From: Cycas panzhihuaensis
Lineage: Eukaryota; Cycadophyta
Length of the DNA stretch: 64,000 nt
Reading direction: 5' to 3'
Assembly (NCBI GenBank): GCA_023213395.1
Contig: CM041465.1
Span: 58,225,741-58,289,740, forward strand
Shown: positions 11,260 to 22,822 of the stretch, one piece after another
Position numbering within the stretch: position 1 is the stretch's first letter
Layout: each line of letters begins with the position of its first letter
Notes under the pieces: model-generated
Told to the model about the DNA's origin: nothing
Databases searched by the model: none
The model's input: only the letters and a program-made list of their open reading frames with translations
Made by a program: the position numbers and the translations under genes

Positions 11260-11749
11260 TGGGAGACAACTCTCATTTGTCCGTCATGGATAAACTTAAG
11301 TTGCCCCCAATGGGTGGAACACACGGCTCCCATTTGGTCAAGCCATGGTCGACCCAGAAGGAGGTTGTAATCAACGTCTACATCGAGGACAACGATGTCG
11401 CCAGCGACGCCTTATCCTCGAGGGTAAGAGGTATCGAGACAGATACCAGGGGAGTCTTCTTGCTACCATCGTAACCCTGACATCGCCATAGAATAGGTTC
11501 CAAAGCGGAAATGCTAATCTCTTATATGACGTGCAAGGGCATGGCATTGATGGAAGAACTGTTATCCACGACGGTTCTTCGCAATGTGCAATCAGGAGTA
11601 TCGATGGTAATCGTGAAAGGGAAGTTCCACTGGTGTTCCCTTCCACTAGCTGGGGGAAGATCTCTAGGATCGAAGGAGATGACGGGTTTGCCACTTTGGG
11701 TTGTGCCCAGAGCGTGAACAGGCACGTCATTCGATCCTAGAGCTTCCAA
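11260..11749 (-). pseudogene. Aspartic protease region of the Tat-like element
   Basis: Retroviral-type protease that would cut the polyprotein. The frame 11522-11749 includes PVISFDPRDLPPASGREHQW, then DCTLRRTVVDNSSSINAMPL, in which DNSSSIN corresponds to the catalytic DGGSSxN of Tat-type proteases; the glycine after the aspartate is lost. Further downstream on the minus strand VDVDYNLLLGRPWLDQMGAV (about 11335-11390) matches the YNxLLGRPW motif that closes this domain. A frameshift near 11470 separates the two halves. Between here and 10700 the reading is degenerate, serine- and proline-rich linker. A 196-codon plus-strand frame at 10884-11474 is a shadow. Confidence 0.8.
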
Positions 11750-11759
11750 GAGGAGCGTT

Positions 11760-12688
11760 CATTGCTCGGGGCAACTTCTCAAGACATCCATGATGGACAT
11801 CCCGATAGCCATGGTAAGAAGCTCTTCGACTACAGAGAAAGGCCTACCCCTCCCTGTGGGTTGGGTAAGGGCTCTCTTGAAGTCGAAGCGACCGGGGCAG
11901 ATGAGAATGCTCTTGGGAAGCACAGGAATCTCCGGAGGAATGGCTTCCGAAGGAGGATCAAGGTGTGACGTAGACGCAGAGGTGCCAATTGCCTCCTTCG
12001 CGGCTTGAGACCGGGTCAAGGCATAGAGGGGAGTGGTCTCAAGCATCTTGATCACCTTCTTTCCCTTGTTACGGGACCGCGAAGGTGAAGGAGCACGGTG
12101 GTCAGGGGAGCATGAAGAGGAAGATGAACCCCACGCACCCTTCCCTCTACCATGCGAAAGGCGAGAATTGGGGGATCTATCTCGATTTCGGTTGTTTCTT
12201 TGTTGAACATTATGATCACGCTCCCTATGTTTGGGGAATGGATCCCTATGAATGGGTTGATCGAGATTAGGCCTCGATACCCGTCTAGGAGACGAATCAC
12301 GCAGCGAGGCATCACGTGGGTGTTGCGCCCGACAATGCGAGTCATCATGAAAACATTCCTTGTGGATGGAACACCACCTCTTCTTAAGGGGAGGATCGAC
12401 TCTCCTTACTTGAGAAGGTTGGGTGCCACACCCTTTAGAGGGAACGGCATGAGAAGCTTGTTGAATTGGTTTATGGGAGGTTGGCGATGAAGGGGATTGG
12501 AGTTTAAGCTCCTTTATCGTGCGCTCGAATGAGCGTATAACAGAAGTGAGGGGGTCTAAAGTCCTCTCAGTAGGATGAGAGGTAGACCTGGTAGGTTACG
12601 AAGGTTTGGTTTCCTTTGCTGGGGGAGGTGCCTCATGACATTGTGAGGGCTTAAGAGGCCTCTTGAGTCCGGCTTGGATCTCAATAGC
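11760..12688 (-). pseudogene. Gag C-terminal / gag-protease linker, degenerate
   Basis: Short overlapping minus-strand frames (11759-12055, 12052-12348) connect gag with the protease. They are rich in charged residues, serine and proline. No zinc knuckle is evident, as is usual for Tat-type gag. Fragments such as LFNKET and GVHLPLHA hint at the family's linker, but I cannot assign domains. The plus-strand frames over the same bases are shadows. Confidence 0.5.
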
Positions 12689-14166
12689 CTATAACGCTAA
12701 GCACTTCATGATGGCGGAGTCGCATGTGGTTGCCCCCATTTTGAGGACTTCTACATGCACTTCGAGGTGAAGCGCATTAACAAAAAGATCTCGTTTCAAC
12801 TCTTTAGGCAACGTGGCCTTGGTAGAGTGAAGGAGATCATGGAATCGTTGCACAAAGTCACGATTCATTTCATCGTGACCTTGTTTGTGCGGAACGAGCG
12901 ATTTCATTCCGCTCTCGAATGGATAGGCTACATTAAAGTAATTAACGAACTCATCCACCAATTGCTGGAATGAAGAAATGGAGTAGGCAGGGAGACAGTA
13001 GAACCACTTAAGGGCATCGCCCTGCAGGGATCACAGAAATAGCTTCATTAGAATGTGGTCGTAAGCCCAGTAGTCTATGCACACCATAGAGAAACTACGC
13101 ACATGCTCGACTGGGTCTTGTGACGAAGTTCTGTCGAATTTGGGAACTTCAGGAGGGTGAGGCGGCAGGTTAGTCCTTAGTGCCTCAATGGATAGCGACG
13201 TCGACCTGTAGTCCATGAAGGGACATGTCCTTACATGGGCCAAAAGATCGACGAACGGTAAAGAAACAGGAATGGATGGGGGTGGTAAACCCATTCCTCC
13301 TTGGGGAAACACCCCTTGCTGGAAGGGGGGTTACGGATAAACGCCTTGGAAGGGAGGCACATTCCCTTGCGAAGGTGTGGCAACAGGAGTTGCGCTGGAT
13401 GGCAGAAACAAAGGGTGCAGGACTAGATTCTGCCCATATGGGCTACCCGTGGGTGGCGCAACCCCATATGGGTGCAATGGGTCTACCTCATAAGCTGGAA
13501 GATGGTTCCCCTTACCCTGCCCCCAAGGTTGAGATGCATAACCCGTGGACAGGTAAAGGGATGGACCACCAGATGGGTTTTAAACGTATGTAGGAGCGGG
13601 TCCCACATAGTTGATAGCAGCAGCATTAGTAGGACCTCGAGGCCTACTAGGAAACGTATGTGCCACGTTTGAAGGTAGCGTATTTGTTTGACTCGGGAAT
13701 GGCATGCAAACCCCAAGCTGCAGGAAGGACATGCCACGAATGGGTCCTGAAGAAGCAGGACCGTGGCTAGGAATAGATGGTACAACCCTTGTCCTAGGAG
13801 CCGGTGTAGACACGGCATCAGACAAATACACACGGGTAGAAGGGTCATTTATTGTAGGAGGCATAGGTGTGGATGAAGAAGGTGCTACACCGCGCAGAAC
13901 TTCTTCAAACCACCTAGGACGTGGTTGATGGTGAGTTACTCGAAAGTACTCACTAAGCGCTTCGACCACATCGGCAGGAGGGGTATCCTCGTAGCCATAC
14001 GAGGTTGATGGGATCTCGAATGTCGAGGACCCCTCAGGGCGCTCCTCATAAGATTCACCAATAGGATGGTGAGTCTCGTGAAGAGGCGAGTCTTCTGTTG
14101 CATGAGTAGAAGGATGGAGGTCAAAAGGGTGAAACTGGTCAGTCGGATAATAGATGGGATCGTCAC
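12689..14166 (-). pseudogene. Gag of the Tat-like element
   Basis: Structural protein that would form the particle packing the RNA. The N-terminal part (about 13320-14166) is low-complexity, rich in proline, glycine and serine. The conserved retrotransposon gag core begins near 13180 with VPKFDRTSSQDPVEHVRSFS, and goes on to CIDYWAYDHILMKLFL, a stop near 13030, QGDALKWFYCLPA, VDEFVNYFNVAYPFESGMKS and DEMNRDFVQRFHDLLHS (12689-12961). The W-Y-LP and F-x-F-x-Y pattern is that of plant Gypsy gag. Frames change at least three times (13580-13969, 13031-13312, 12689-12961). The start codon is not certain. Confidence 0.83.
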
Positions 14167-14501
14167 CCTCGTGGGTGGATTTTGAAACGGACGCGAGAAA
14201 CTCTTAAGTTCCCAAGACCATGGTATGGTAGGCTCAATCGGACTGGTAACCTTCCATTATCGAATCGGGATCCGATGACGGAAGGCAACAATGCAATGGG
14301 TCTCCTAATAACGGCAATAGACCTCGCAGGTGACGTGAAAAACGTTGCATGTAACGCCTTCACGAACATTGTTAGAAGAAAGCAAAAGGGGTATGAAACA
14401 AATATGTTGGGGGTTGCCCAACTGGAAAGCAAGATAAGAAAGCTGACTAAAAGCAAGAACATCAACGAAAAAGGGAAGCAAAACTAGTTCCCTTACTGGT
14501 A

Positions 14502-14520
14502 GTCCCCAGTATGGTCGCTA
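14502..14520 (-). promoter_or_regulatory. tRNA primer-binding site of the Tat-like element
   Basis: Minus-strand TAGCGACCATACTGGGGAC abuts the inner edge of the 5' LTR. It resembles the TGGCGACyxxxCTGGGGA primer site common in plant Tat/Ogre-type elements, with the initial TGG changed to TAG. I do not assign the tRNA with confidence (tRNA-Arg is a candidate). Confidence 0.6.
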
Positions 14521-17076
14521 GTAAAACGCTTGCCACGGGGTGGTATCCTTATGTTTAGTAAGAGAATGGATTATGCAAGACTAAGTTGGGCTAAATAGCA
14601 AAGACTCACCTCACAGGGCATCCGTGCGCCAGAGCGCGGATTCGGGAGCTGCAGAGGTGCCTGGTTACTTCTAGGTAGTTCAAGAAGGCGAGGCCTTCCT
14701 ACCCCTTAGATGGTCGGGAAGAGGAGGAAAGAGCCTGGCACATTGCGTCTTCTTAAGGAAGTGAGAAGGCAACATGAGGATGAGAATGTATGTGTGACGG
14801 GGCGTCTAGGTGCAAGCTAGTCAAGAGGGCTAGGTGTGGGTAGTTCTAACAGGAAATGAACTATCTAAGTGTAACAGATTAATCGCTAAACAAAAGATAC
14901 GTAAAGAAGTAAATGTGCATTCCTTTCCTCTTCTAGTTTCCTATGTGTTCCTTATTATGTAAGCACGTGCACAAGAAACAACGCTATAAAGAAAATATGC
15001 AAGGACAAAGAAAATACCTGAACCGGCGACTAAATAGAGTGCTACACGTCTCTTCGTTTCCTGCTCCTTCTTGCTCCACTCGTTGCATGTGTGAAACCGC
15101 TCGGCGATGGTTGCCGCGAGTAACCGAAAAGGGGCTAGCTTACCTCCCCTTATACATGCAAAAGTAAAGCAGAATAGCAAATAATGGAAAATAATGAAAA
15201 AAGTAGCAACTATAGAACTAACCTGCAATGGGTTTGTTTCATATACAACTCCACGAATGCGAGATCCTATCCAGCAAACAAGCAGGTTTCTCCCTCCCAG
15301 AAGAGGGGCTACGAAATAGATCTAATATGTATATTAAACTTAGAGTAAACAAAGTCAAACTAAGCTAAGCATACACATTATTATCTCATGAAACAACATT
15401 CAACAAAGTTTCCACAAACAGTTACCGCAAATGACACCCAAACAAGAGTATAGCCTTGGAATGGCTAACTCACCCACGGATGGTCTCCATTTGACCTTAG
15501 GAAAGAAAGTGAACTAGCAGCAAGAACATGGGGCAGTGAATAACGAGAAAGAAAAAGGTAACTAAAAGGTATGCAAGCACCCAAAGAACGAGATGCTACG
15601 GACAGCAAATTGCCTGACTGGGTGGGTAGCAAACTGTTAACCAGCAAAAAGCAGTTTCGGGGCTTATGTGATGCCCAAAACCAATGGACAAAAATCTAAA
15701 ACCAGCATGGTAATAGGCTGCCAACACTGATTTAGATCCGAAAATGAGTTTCCAAATTCCCTAACCCAACTTCTAGAAAGGCACAAAGGTGCAAAGGGAG
15801 AGAAAGTAAGGGACAGAACCCTTGGGGAGAAGGGCAGTAAGGGGGACTGGCCCCGCCTTCTTCCCTCTAACTTTCTCTATGTTATCCCCTTGCAACAGCC
15901 ACCTAAAAGTAGACTGGCAAGAATGATGGGGGAGCTTTATAGTGCAACAGGCAAGAGAACTAGTGCTAAACAGGCATAGCAACAAAAAAAACACATAAAC
16001 TAGGAATTTACTCACAAAACATGGAAAGAAATGGTATGCATTTCAAAGTAAACATGAAGGTACCTTGTTGTGAAGATATCAAGCATGAACCTGCTGGAAA
16101 ATGGTAGGAAAAAGCCAAAGATTCAAGAAGATATGATGGCAGGTTTGGAAGAGGAGACAAATATGAGAGTGATCCTGTGAGTTGAGAGCCTTTGAAGCTT
16201 GTCCTTTTGGGAGACTTTGAAGTATATCCTCCTTGAAGCTTTGAAGACCTGTAAACAGATGTTGAGCCTGCTATTCGTGAGCAATAGGGATAGCAATGGT
16301 CCCTGGTAAAGAGCAGCAATTGTGTATCTTGTCCTGCAGTAGTTTTCTGTAGAGGATTTTTATAGAGTTCTTTGTAAAAATGAGCTAAGAATCCCTGAAA
16401 ATGAAGAGGAAGTTTAGTTTTATCCCCTGCTCACTGCAGGTGAACATTGGGGATATCAGGGCACTTCAAATATGTGAGTGCCATGCGACAGTTCTACAAA
16501 AAAAGTGGAAACTATCGCGTGATTTAAATTTTTTTCAAACAAGCCGCTTGGTAAACTTCACAGATCGCAACAAAGATCGCGGTACCGCTAAGTTTATAGC
16601 GGTACGAGACTGGAAACAAAAAACAAGCAAAAATAAGGGTTTGGAGATAAATTAAGAGTAAATCAAGGCTGGAACAACTGGGGGGGAATACCCAGGTGAT
16701 GGGCAAGTGGCCAGGAAAGTAAACTGGGTCCCAACCAAGGATTCAGTCAGACTTGGAAGAGACTGCAACATGAGCAAGATGTCATAAAAAGGGACGAACA
16801 TGACTGGCTGAGGCATCATGAGGGGTCGTGGAGATGAAGTGGGTGGATGTGCGCCATATGGAGTGTAACATTCACTGAGGAATGCCCCCATTATGAGTCG
16901 TCATAGGCTGAAAGCGTGCTGTAAGCACATGCAATATGATCAAGCAAAGAGGCAATGCAGGCAGACAAGCATGCATTAGGTAGTCTGTACTAAATGACCT
17001 CAGTCAAGCAAGAGCAGAGAGAAGTGAGAAAGTATACCTGAGCTTACCTGAGTCGATGCATCTCGAGTCCATTCCC
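14521..17076 (-). repeat. 5' LTR of the Tat-like Gypsy element
   Basis: The second of the paired LTRs, about 2.55 kb. The inner edge (taaaacgcttg) has lost the terminal CA kept in the other copy. Homology ends after attccc at 17076, just before the presumed target duplication ggtag. Open frames such as 14941-15228 and 15773-16015 (minus) match the ones in the 3' LTR and carry no domain I recognise. Confidence 0.85.
16355..16364 (-). promoter_or_regulatory. Possible TATA box of the 5' LTR
   Basis: Minus-strand CTATAAAAAT about 710 bases inside the outer LTR edge. The equivalent site in the 3' LTR (near 5900) reads CTACAAAAAT. The position fits a U3 promoter, but nothing else confirms it. Confidence 0.3.
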
Positions 17077-17813
17077 GGTAGCCAAGAAACAAATAGTACA
17101 CTACATGTCATTGTCAGACATAATATGAGTTTTTGTCAAAACTAAAAAATGAGGATGATGATGCCAAACTATACATTTTAGCTCTATGTGTTTGCGAAAG
17201 TGGAGGGGACCAATACCCCTAATATTCTAGGCCACTGGTGAAATGTTATTTCTATTGATTTGGTTAGGAAGAGTTAATGCGAGCTAAAGATTTGAGTCAA
17301 GTACAGTTTGGAATGTCTTTATTACTGGGTGTATGCTATTGAGTTTAATGAATATTCACATTTTGAGATCTTAACCATTGAGTTTTTGGAATATGATCTA
17401 GAGGTTTTGCTTCCTCCATATACATGTCATTCGAAATCTCTCAAGGGCCCCCTAAACTGGGCACAACAACAACTTTAGATGTTTGTCCTGGATTGGTAAA
17501 GTTGCCTTCAACCTTTTCTTAAGTTGATCTCTAAATTCAATGAAAATTGATTGCGGAGGTTAAGTACTCATAAGGTGACCTTTGCCTTTGTTTCATAGAC
17601 AATTAATGACTAGTGTCCACCTTTCTTCCTCTCTTACTTGAGGTAAAGTCATGTGTTAATGATAGGCGACCATTTTTATATGAGATTGCAGAGTTTTCTC
17701 AATATTAATGGGATTATTTCCTACCAACTACTCCTTCTCCTTATTGACCATATTAGTATCTAGTTGAGTGGGAGGCCTTTGGTCTAGAATGAATTCATCT
17801 CTCCAAGGGTCTA
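17077..17813 (-). pseudogene. LINE piece B: ORF1 C-terminus and endonuclease N-terminus
   Basis: This is the middle piece of the split LINE. On the minus strand it runs from an ORF1 tail (DEFILDQRPPTQLDTNM near 17770) through a weakly conserved stretch to the endonuclease start: a stop in place of the usual W, then NIRGIGPLHFRKHIEL (about 17185-17235), HHPHFLVLTKTHIMSDND (about 17115-17165; the T-K-T-H replaces the catalytic E-T motif). It ends at the Gypsy LTR; the endonuclease continues at 4054 downward with YIVVGFIPNRPIRGLCILWN. The right edge is the target duplication gtcta (17809-17813) of the Copia insertion. Several stops. Confidence 0.83.
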
Positions 17814-18031
17814 TGTTAGAATATAATATTTTATCCTAGGTCTTTAAGGGGTAATGTTATAAACCCCTCATTATGTAACTCCTAGTGTAGACTTGACATA
17901 TGTCATCTATAGATCCTTCGGTTATATTTTGATTTGTAATGATTACATTCCGTCATGTATATTTAAGGAGGCATTCCCTCCATCATCAAAGGAACAACTT
18001 TTTTTGTCATTTCTATTTAAGAGTTTTAATA
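17814..18031 (+). repeat. 5' LTR of Copia 1
   Basis: Starts tgttagaatataat and ends gagttttaata, so the closing CA of the usual TG...CA has become TA in both copies. It is preceded by gtcta and followed directly by the primer site. Confidence 0.93.
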
Positions 18032-18043
18032 TAGTATCAAAGC
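18032..18043 (+). promoter_or_regulatory. Primer-binding site of Copia 1 (initiator tRNA-Met)
   Basis: TAGTATCAAAGC directly after the LTR, two G-to-A changes away from the standard plant TGGTATCAGAGC. Confidence 0.8.
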
Positions 18044-18730
18044 AGGTTAGTCTAACTACCTAAAGAGAGGAAAGAGGAAAAAGCCCAGTCACTATAAATG
18101 ATACTAAAGCAAAATTCAAGGGTTAAAGTATCCGATTGAATGAGAAGGAGTTGAATCCCTTAAAAGAAGAAAGAGAGTCACATAATTGAAACTGTATAGA
18201 ATTGTATGAACTTGTATGGGCTTGTATGAACATGAAAATTTTGAAGTACTTAAAATCAAGTAAAAATTAACCAACAGATAGATCAAAGCATGAACATCAT
18301 ATCTCTCAACTAGCTCAAAGTCATCAAAGCTCATCCTAAGGCAGTTTCAACTTATTTTATAGTCCACGTAGATTTGGTGGTTCTACATCAATTTTCTTCA
18401 AAAATCACTCAAATTTTTAGGTGAATCTGCTCATAACCCTTGGGTCCTAATGATTTAAAGATATTAAGATCAATTTCGTTGAATTTGGTAAAAGATTTAT
18501 TAAGTTTGAAGTGTTTGCATATAAAACCCTAGCTGCCCTTTTCTAATTTTTCAAGTTGATTTTCTTCCAATTAGAAAACTATTTTAAGAAAATATTTATA
18601 GATCTGTAATCTCCTTGAAGAAAGCTTTCTTTTGAGGTACACTTTATACATGTCTGTATAGGTAGGGTTTTGTATATGAATTCATACATTTATATGATCA
18701 AATCTACTCAAAATCAGTTCCTTTCTCTAT
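18044..18730 (+). other. Untranslated leader of Copia 1
   Basis: About 690 bases between primer site and gag with no open frame on the element's strand. The minus-strand frame at 18116-18334 is a chance frame. Confidence 0.6.
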
Positions 18731-19558
18731 TAATGGCTTCATCAATCCTAACCTTGTATGATCAGGACAAATCAACAAACACAAGCTATCATGTATAGAA
18801 AATTAAAATAGAGATATTATTAAGAACAAAGATGCTTGGAATATTGATAATGGAATTGAAATAAAGCATGTTTCCATAAGCACAAATCTAGTAAATTGGG
18901 AAGAAAGGGATAATATTGGAGTAGTAATCTTAAAGCTCTCAATTTCAGACCCACTTCTTGTTTACATGGAAAAATTGACCTCTTGAACTATAATATGGAA
19001 ATACTTTAAAAATCTATATAGCTAGAAAAACAAGGCTAGAATAATTGCCCTCAAGGAGGAATTATTCAAGCTATATATGAAAGAAATAGATACAATATCT
19101 GATTTTGTACATAAGGTTAATTCAACAAGAAATGATCTCTTGAGTACTGGGGCCACCATCTCAGAACAAGAAGTGGTGGAGATGATAGTAAGTAAATTAC
19201 CAAAGTCATTTGATATGAATATCAACACCATAAATAATAATAACTAGATTGATGAGATGACCCTTAATGCTCTAACTAGTTTATTATTGAGATAGAAGTA
19301 AAGGAATAAATATTATGAGGAATCTACAAAAATAGAAGATGCCTTCATGACTAGGTTAAACTTGGGACCTAGAGGATAAAGTCAATCCAGAGGAAGATAA
19401 TGAACTCTAGAAGTTAAGAATCTACCTCGTGGATGGTGGCAAGATAGTAGGGGATGAGGATGCACAAATCCAAGGGATACAAGAATATGCTACAACTATG
19501 GTAAGCCTAATCATTTTTTAAGTTTCTATTAGGCATTTGATCTTTATTATCACTATGG
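18731..19558 (+). pseudogene. Gag of Copia 1
   Basis: Starts with MASSILTLYDQDKSTN, then a stop in place of W before KIKIEILLRTK (the W-x-x-x-M/I-E-x-LL pattern that opens Copia gag). After a frameshift the UBN2-type core reads LKEELFKLYMKEIDTISDFV, STRNDLLSTGATISEQEVVE, KLPKSFDMNI (about 19040-19240). A decayed zinc knuckle (CYNYGKPNHF, about 19485-19515) follows, with its last cysteine lost. Gag would form the cytoplasmic particle and bind the RNA. At least four stops or shifts. Confidence 0.82.
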
Positions 19559-20305
19559 TTGGTGAGGACACTATCCCTATTAATACCCACAAAAAAAACC
19601 AACATCCAAAAAGGAAAGAGACTGGTAGGAAATTATAACAATGAGCAGACAGAAGAAGAAGAGGAAGAAATAGCGTTTATTGTTGCCCTTACTGCATGTC
19701 TTCAAGACAAAGATATATGGTACGTTGACTCTGGGGCATCTTGACATATGATCAACAAAGAAGATTGGTTTGAGTCTCTCAAACCCTACACCACCAACAA
19801 ATTAGTTGAATTGGGGGATAAGTACCCCTTCGACATAAAAAGAGTTAGAACTATAACTATCAATCTACAATGCAATATAAAGAAAATTAGAAATGTACTG
19901 CTTGTATTAGGATTGAAAATGAATCTTCTCTCAATGTCACAACTCAACAAGAAAAAAAATAAGAACCATTTTTTATGAAGAAGGAAACTATTATATCTTG
20001 GGTATGAAAAACAATGGTAATATAATTATAAATGACATAAAAAGTAATGACCTATATAGGCTGCTCCTTGACCTTGTAATCCCCAATATGAATGTAAAAG
20101 CTTCTATTATTATAAATCTTGATTTTAATGATAAAATATGGTATTTGAAGTACAAGCATCTTCCTTTAGATAAATTAAAGTTAATGCAAAAGGGAGGAAT
20201 GGTCAATGGACTACCTTCTATCACATCTAATAATTTTATCTGTAAAGGTTGTCAGTTTAGAAAGCAACATCGATTCCCTTTTAAAGAAAGCAAGTGGCGA
20301 GCTTA
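19559..20305 (+). pseudogene. Protease and pre-integrase domain of Copia 1
   Basis: WYVDSGAS (19718-19741) is the protease active site of Copia elements and keeps D-S-G. It is followed by a stop where R or W is usual, then HMINKEDWFESLKPY, VELGDKYPFDIKRV, and VLLVLGLKMNLLSMSQL, the flap and C-terminal strand. From 19998 the GAG-pre-integrase domain reads IWYLKYKHLPLDKLKLMQKG and CKGCQFRKQHRFPF (the CxxC...H zinc module). The two frames are offset, so a shift lies near 19980. Confidence 0.88.
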
Positions 20306-20990
20306 AATTAAGTTAGAGTTAGTCTATACAAACCTATGTGGACCTCTTACTCCATATTTAACCAATGGTTGTAGGTACTTTCTAGCTTTTATTGATCATC
20401 TTACTAGGAAAATACGGGTTTATTTTCTCCATAATAAGTCAGAAGTCTTTGAGACTCTCAAAAAATTAAAAGCAGAAGTGGAATTAGAATAAGGACTCAA
20501 AATAAAATGCATCAGGTCTAATGGTGGTGGTGAGTATATTTCAAAGGAATTCTTGAATTATTATAAAATAAATGGAATACATAGATAATTTACAACCCCT
20601 TATACACCTCAATCAAATGGGGTTTCAAAGAGGAAAATAGACCCATTATGGAAATGACTAGTAGCATGGTCTATAGGAAGTAGGTTTCAAAAGCTTATTG
20701 GGTAGAAGCAGTGAACACAATGTGTTATTTGATAAATTGAAGTCCAATAAGGGCACTGGAATAAATCACTCCAGAGGAAGCATGGACAGGTAGAATACCT
20801 AATGTTAGTAATTTAAAGGTATTTGGGTGTCATGCATTTGTCCACATACCTGACAAAAGGAGATCAAAACTTGGTTCCAAGAGCATAAAATGTATTATGA
20901 TAGGATACAATAAGAGCTCAAAAGCTTATAGATGCATAGATCTAAAATCTAATAAGATATATGTAAGTAGAGACATTATGTTCAACAAAG
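20306..20990 (+). pseudogene. Integrase core of Copia 1
   Basis: The D,D-35-E core is recognisable: LVYTNLCGPLTPYLTNGCRY (first aspartate replaced by N), FLAFIDHLTRKIRVYFLHNK, a stop, IKCIRSNGGGEYISKEF (second aspartate region reads SNGGGEY where SDRGGEY is usual), TPYTPQSNGVSKRK (the E of the third catalytic residue reads K). Downstream, FGCHAFVHIPDKRRSKLGS and IMIGYNKSSKAYR (about 20820-20935) are the conserved post-core block. All catalytic acids are changed, so the domain is dead. Confidence 0.87.
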
Positions 20991-21289
20991 AGGATGCCAT
21001 AGAAAGTTAGTCCCAAATTCAAATAATTGAAGAAACAGTAAAGGGAATGCCTCAAGAAATTCCCATGGAAGAAACATCTGGGCTAACCCTAGAAGAAATC
21101 CTAAAAGCATCAAAAGCATCACCTCACCATCTGAAGGAGAGGAACAATCATTCGAAGGTTCAGATACTAAAGAAGAACCTAAGAAAGAAAATAAAGTACT
21201 AAAATGGTACATCAAAACTGTTAAAGAAGGAAAATCAGATATATTTATACGCAAAACTAGAAGTTAAACACATTGAGCCTTGAACCATA

Positions 21290-22240
21290 ATCTTTTGAAG
21301 AAACAAAAGATTATATTGAATGGAGAATGGCAATAGACTCATAAATAAACCCCATTATAAAAAATTAGACTTGGGAACTAGTTGAATTACCTCCTAACAA
21401 ACAAGTGGTTAACTACAAGTGGATCTATAAAATCAAGGAAGGGGCTAATGGCAAAATAGAAAAACACAAAGTCAGGCTTGTTGCAAAAGGCTACACTCAG
21501 ATAACAAGAGTAGAGTTTAAGGAAACATTTTCTCCCATGGTCAAACTAAACACTATAAGAATAATGATTGCACTAACAACCCAACAAAACTAGAAAGTTT
21601 ATCAGTTGTATATGAAAAGTACCTTCTTAAGTGGGGAACTAGGTGAGGAAGTCTACATGAAGTAGCTAGAAGGCTACATCAAAAAGAAAGAAGAACATTT
21701 AGTATGCAAGTTGAAGAAAACATTGTATAGGCTGAAATAAAGCTCCTCATGCTTAGTATGCTAAGTTGGACAAACATCTTTATCAAAATGGTTTTCATTG
21801 GTGTGGCTCAGACTGAAGCTTGTATGTAAGAAAAAGGAATGTGTTGATTACAATAATAGTTGTGTATGCAAATGATATGATCATTACTAGAAGTGATGAT
21901 AAATCAATCATAAATATCAAGAGTCTGTTACAGAAGGAATTTGAAATGACTGATTTAGGATTTTTAAGTTACTATCCAGGAATAAAAGTCAGTCAAAATA
22001 AGGACTTAATTACATTTTCCCAAAGTAAGTACATCAAAGACTTATTAACCAAATTTCAAATTGAAAGTTATAATGCTTGTGCATCCCCCATGGAAATAAA
22101 CTACAATTTGGTCCCTGATAAAGAAGAACCCTATGCTAATGCTACTTTATATGGACAACTGATTGGTAGTTTAATCTACCTCACTACCATTAGGCTCAAC
22201 ATCTTATATTATGTGGGACTAGTCTCAAGATATATGTAAG
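21290..22240 (+). pseudogene. Reverse transcriptase of Copia 1
   Basis: Copia RT copies the element RNA into DNA. It opens with NYKWIYKIKEGANGKIEKHK, VRLVAKGYTQITRVEFKETF and SPMVKLNTIRIMIAL (21405-21593), and then (with stops) KSTFLSGELGEEVYM and KKTLYRLK. The palm site is VVYANDMI (21859-21882), where YVDDM is expected: one of the two aspartates is asparagine. The open frame 21820-22239 continues through LQKEFEMTDLGFLSYYPGIK, FSQSKYIKDLLTKFQIE, CASPMEINYNL and GQLIGSLIYLTTIRLNILY. Stops at several former tryptophan and glutamine codons. Confidence 0.9.
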
Positions 22241-22800
22241 AGCTAAAGGTAAAACATTAGAAAGAAACAAGAAAAATAGTGAGGTATCTAAAAGGAACAA
22301 TTGATTCGAAACTGGTTTATCTAAAGTAGAAGTCACCTTAATTGTTAGGATTCTATGACTCAGATTGGGCTAGAGATAAAGAACAAAGAAAATCCAGAAG
22401 TAGATATTGTTTCTTCCTAAGACCTTCTACCACTATATGGAGTAGTAAAACACATATAACAATTGCACTTTTCTCAATACAAGCTGAATGGAAATATACA
22501 ATTAATACAACATGTGAAACAATTTGGTTGAGACACCTTCTAACAGACTTGGATCAGTAGCAACAAGGGTCAATAATATTGAATTGTAATAATCAAAGTA
22601 CCATTAAACTGACTAAGAATCCTATCCTCCATGTATGAACAAAGCACATAAAAGTACATCATCATTTCATATGAGAGAAGGTGCAAAGCAAAGAATTTGA
22701 TCTGACATATTGTTCCACAATAGAACAAGTTGCATATATTCTGATAAAACCACTTAGTAGAGATAGATTTTAAATTCTTAGAGATAGAATAGGACTAAAA
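22241..22800 (+). pseudogene. RNase H of Copia 1
   Basis: GFYDSDWARDKEQRKSRSRY (22348-22407) keeps the first aspartates of Copia RNase H, followed by CFFLRPSTTIWSSKTHITIA, LFSIQAEWKYTINTTCETIW and LRHLLTDL. Past a stop, the CDN-like block reads LNCNNQSTIKLTKNPILH and the KHIKVHHHF segment. The glutamate of TEAEY (here QAEW) is retained in position. The polyprotein ends shortly before the polypurine tract. Confidence 0.85.
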
Positions 22801-22810
22801 AGGATAAAAC

Positions 22811-22822
22811 AATAAGAGAGGG
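22811..22822 (+). promoter_or_regulatory. Polypurine tract of Copia 1
   Basis: aataagagaggg lies immediately before the TG of the 3' LTR and would prime plus-strand DNA synthesis. Confidence 0.75.

Larger units (their letters stand above)
4060..17076 (-). mobile_element. Tat/Ogre-like Ty3/Gypsy LTR retrotransposon, nested in the LINE
   Basis: Two direct repeats of about 2.55 kb (4060-6600 and 14521-17076) bound a GC-richer interior that reads on the minus strand as gag, protease, RT, RNase H, integrase and a second RNase H. The order of parts, a primer site resembling TGGCGACyxxxCTGGGGA, the NNACPKDNFPLP RT motif and the extra RNase H of archaeal type (DGxSRGNPGP) point to the Tat/Ogre group of non-chromodomain Gypsy elements. 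The likely target duplication is gatag (4055-4059) against ggtag (17077-17081), one mismatch. LINE endonuclease sequence flanks it on both sides, which proves insertion into the LINE. It is decayed: stops, shifts and lost catalytic residues. Confidence 0.87.

Noticed and set aside
10884-11474. 196-codon plus-strand frame
   Set aside because: It lies opposite the protease and linker of the Tat-like element. The YNxLLGRPW and DxSSxN motifs are on the minus strand.
12085-13928. Several plus-strand frames of 60-120 codons
   Set aside because: They are shadows of gag on the minus strand, where the conserved gag core is found.
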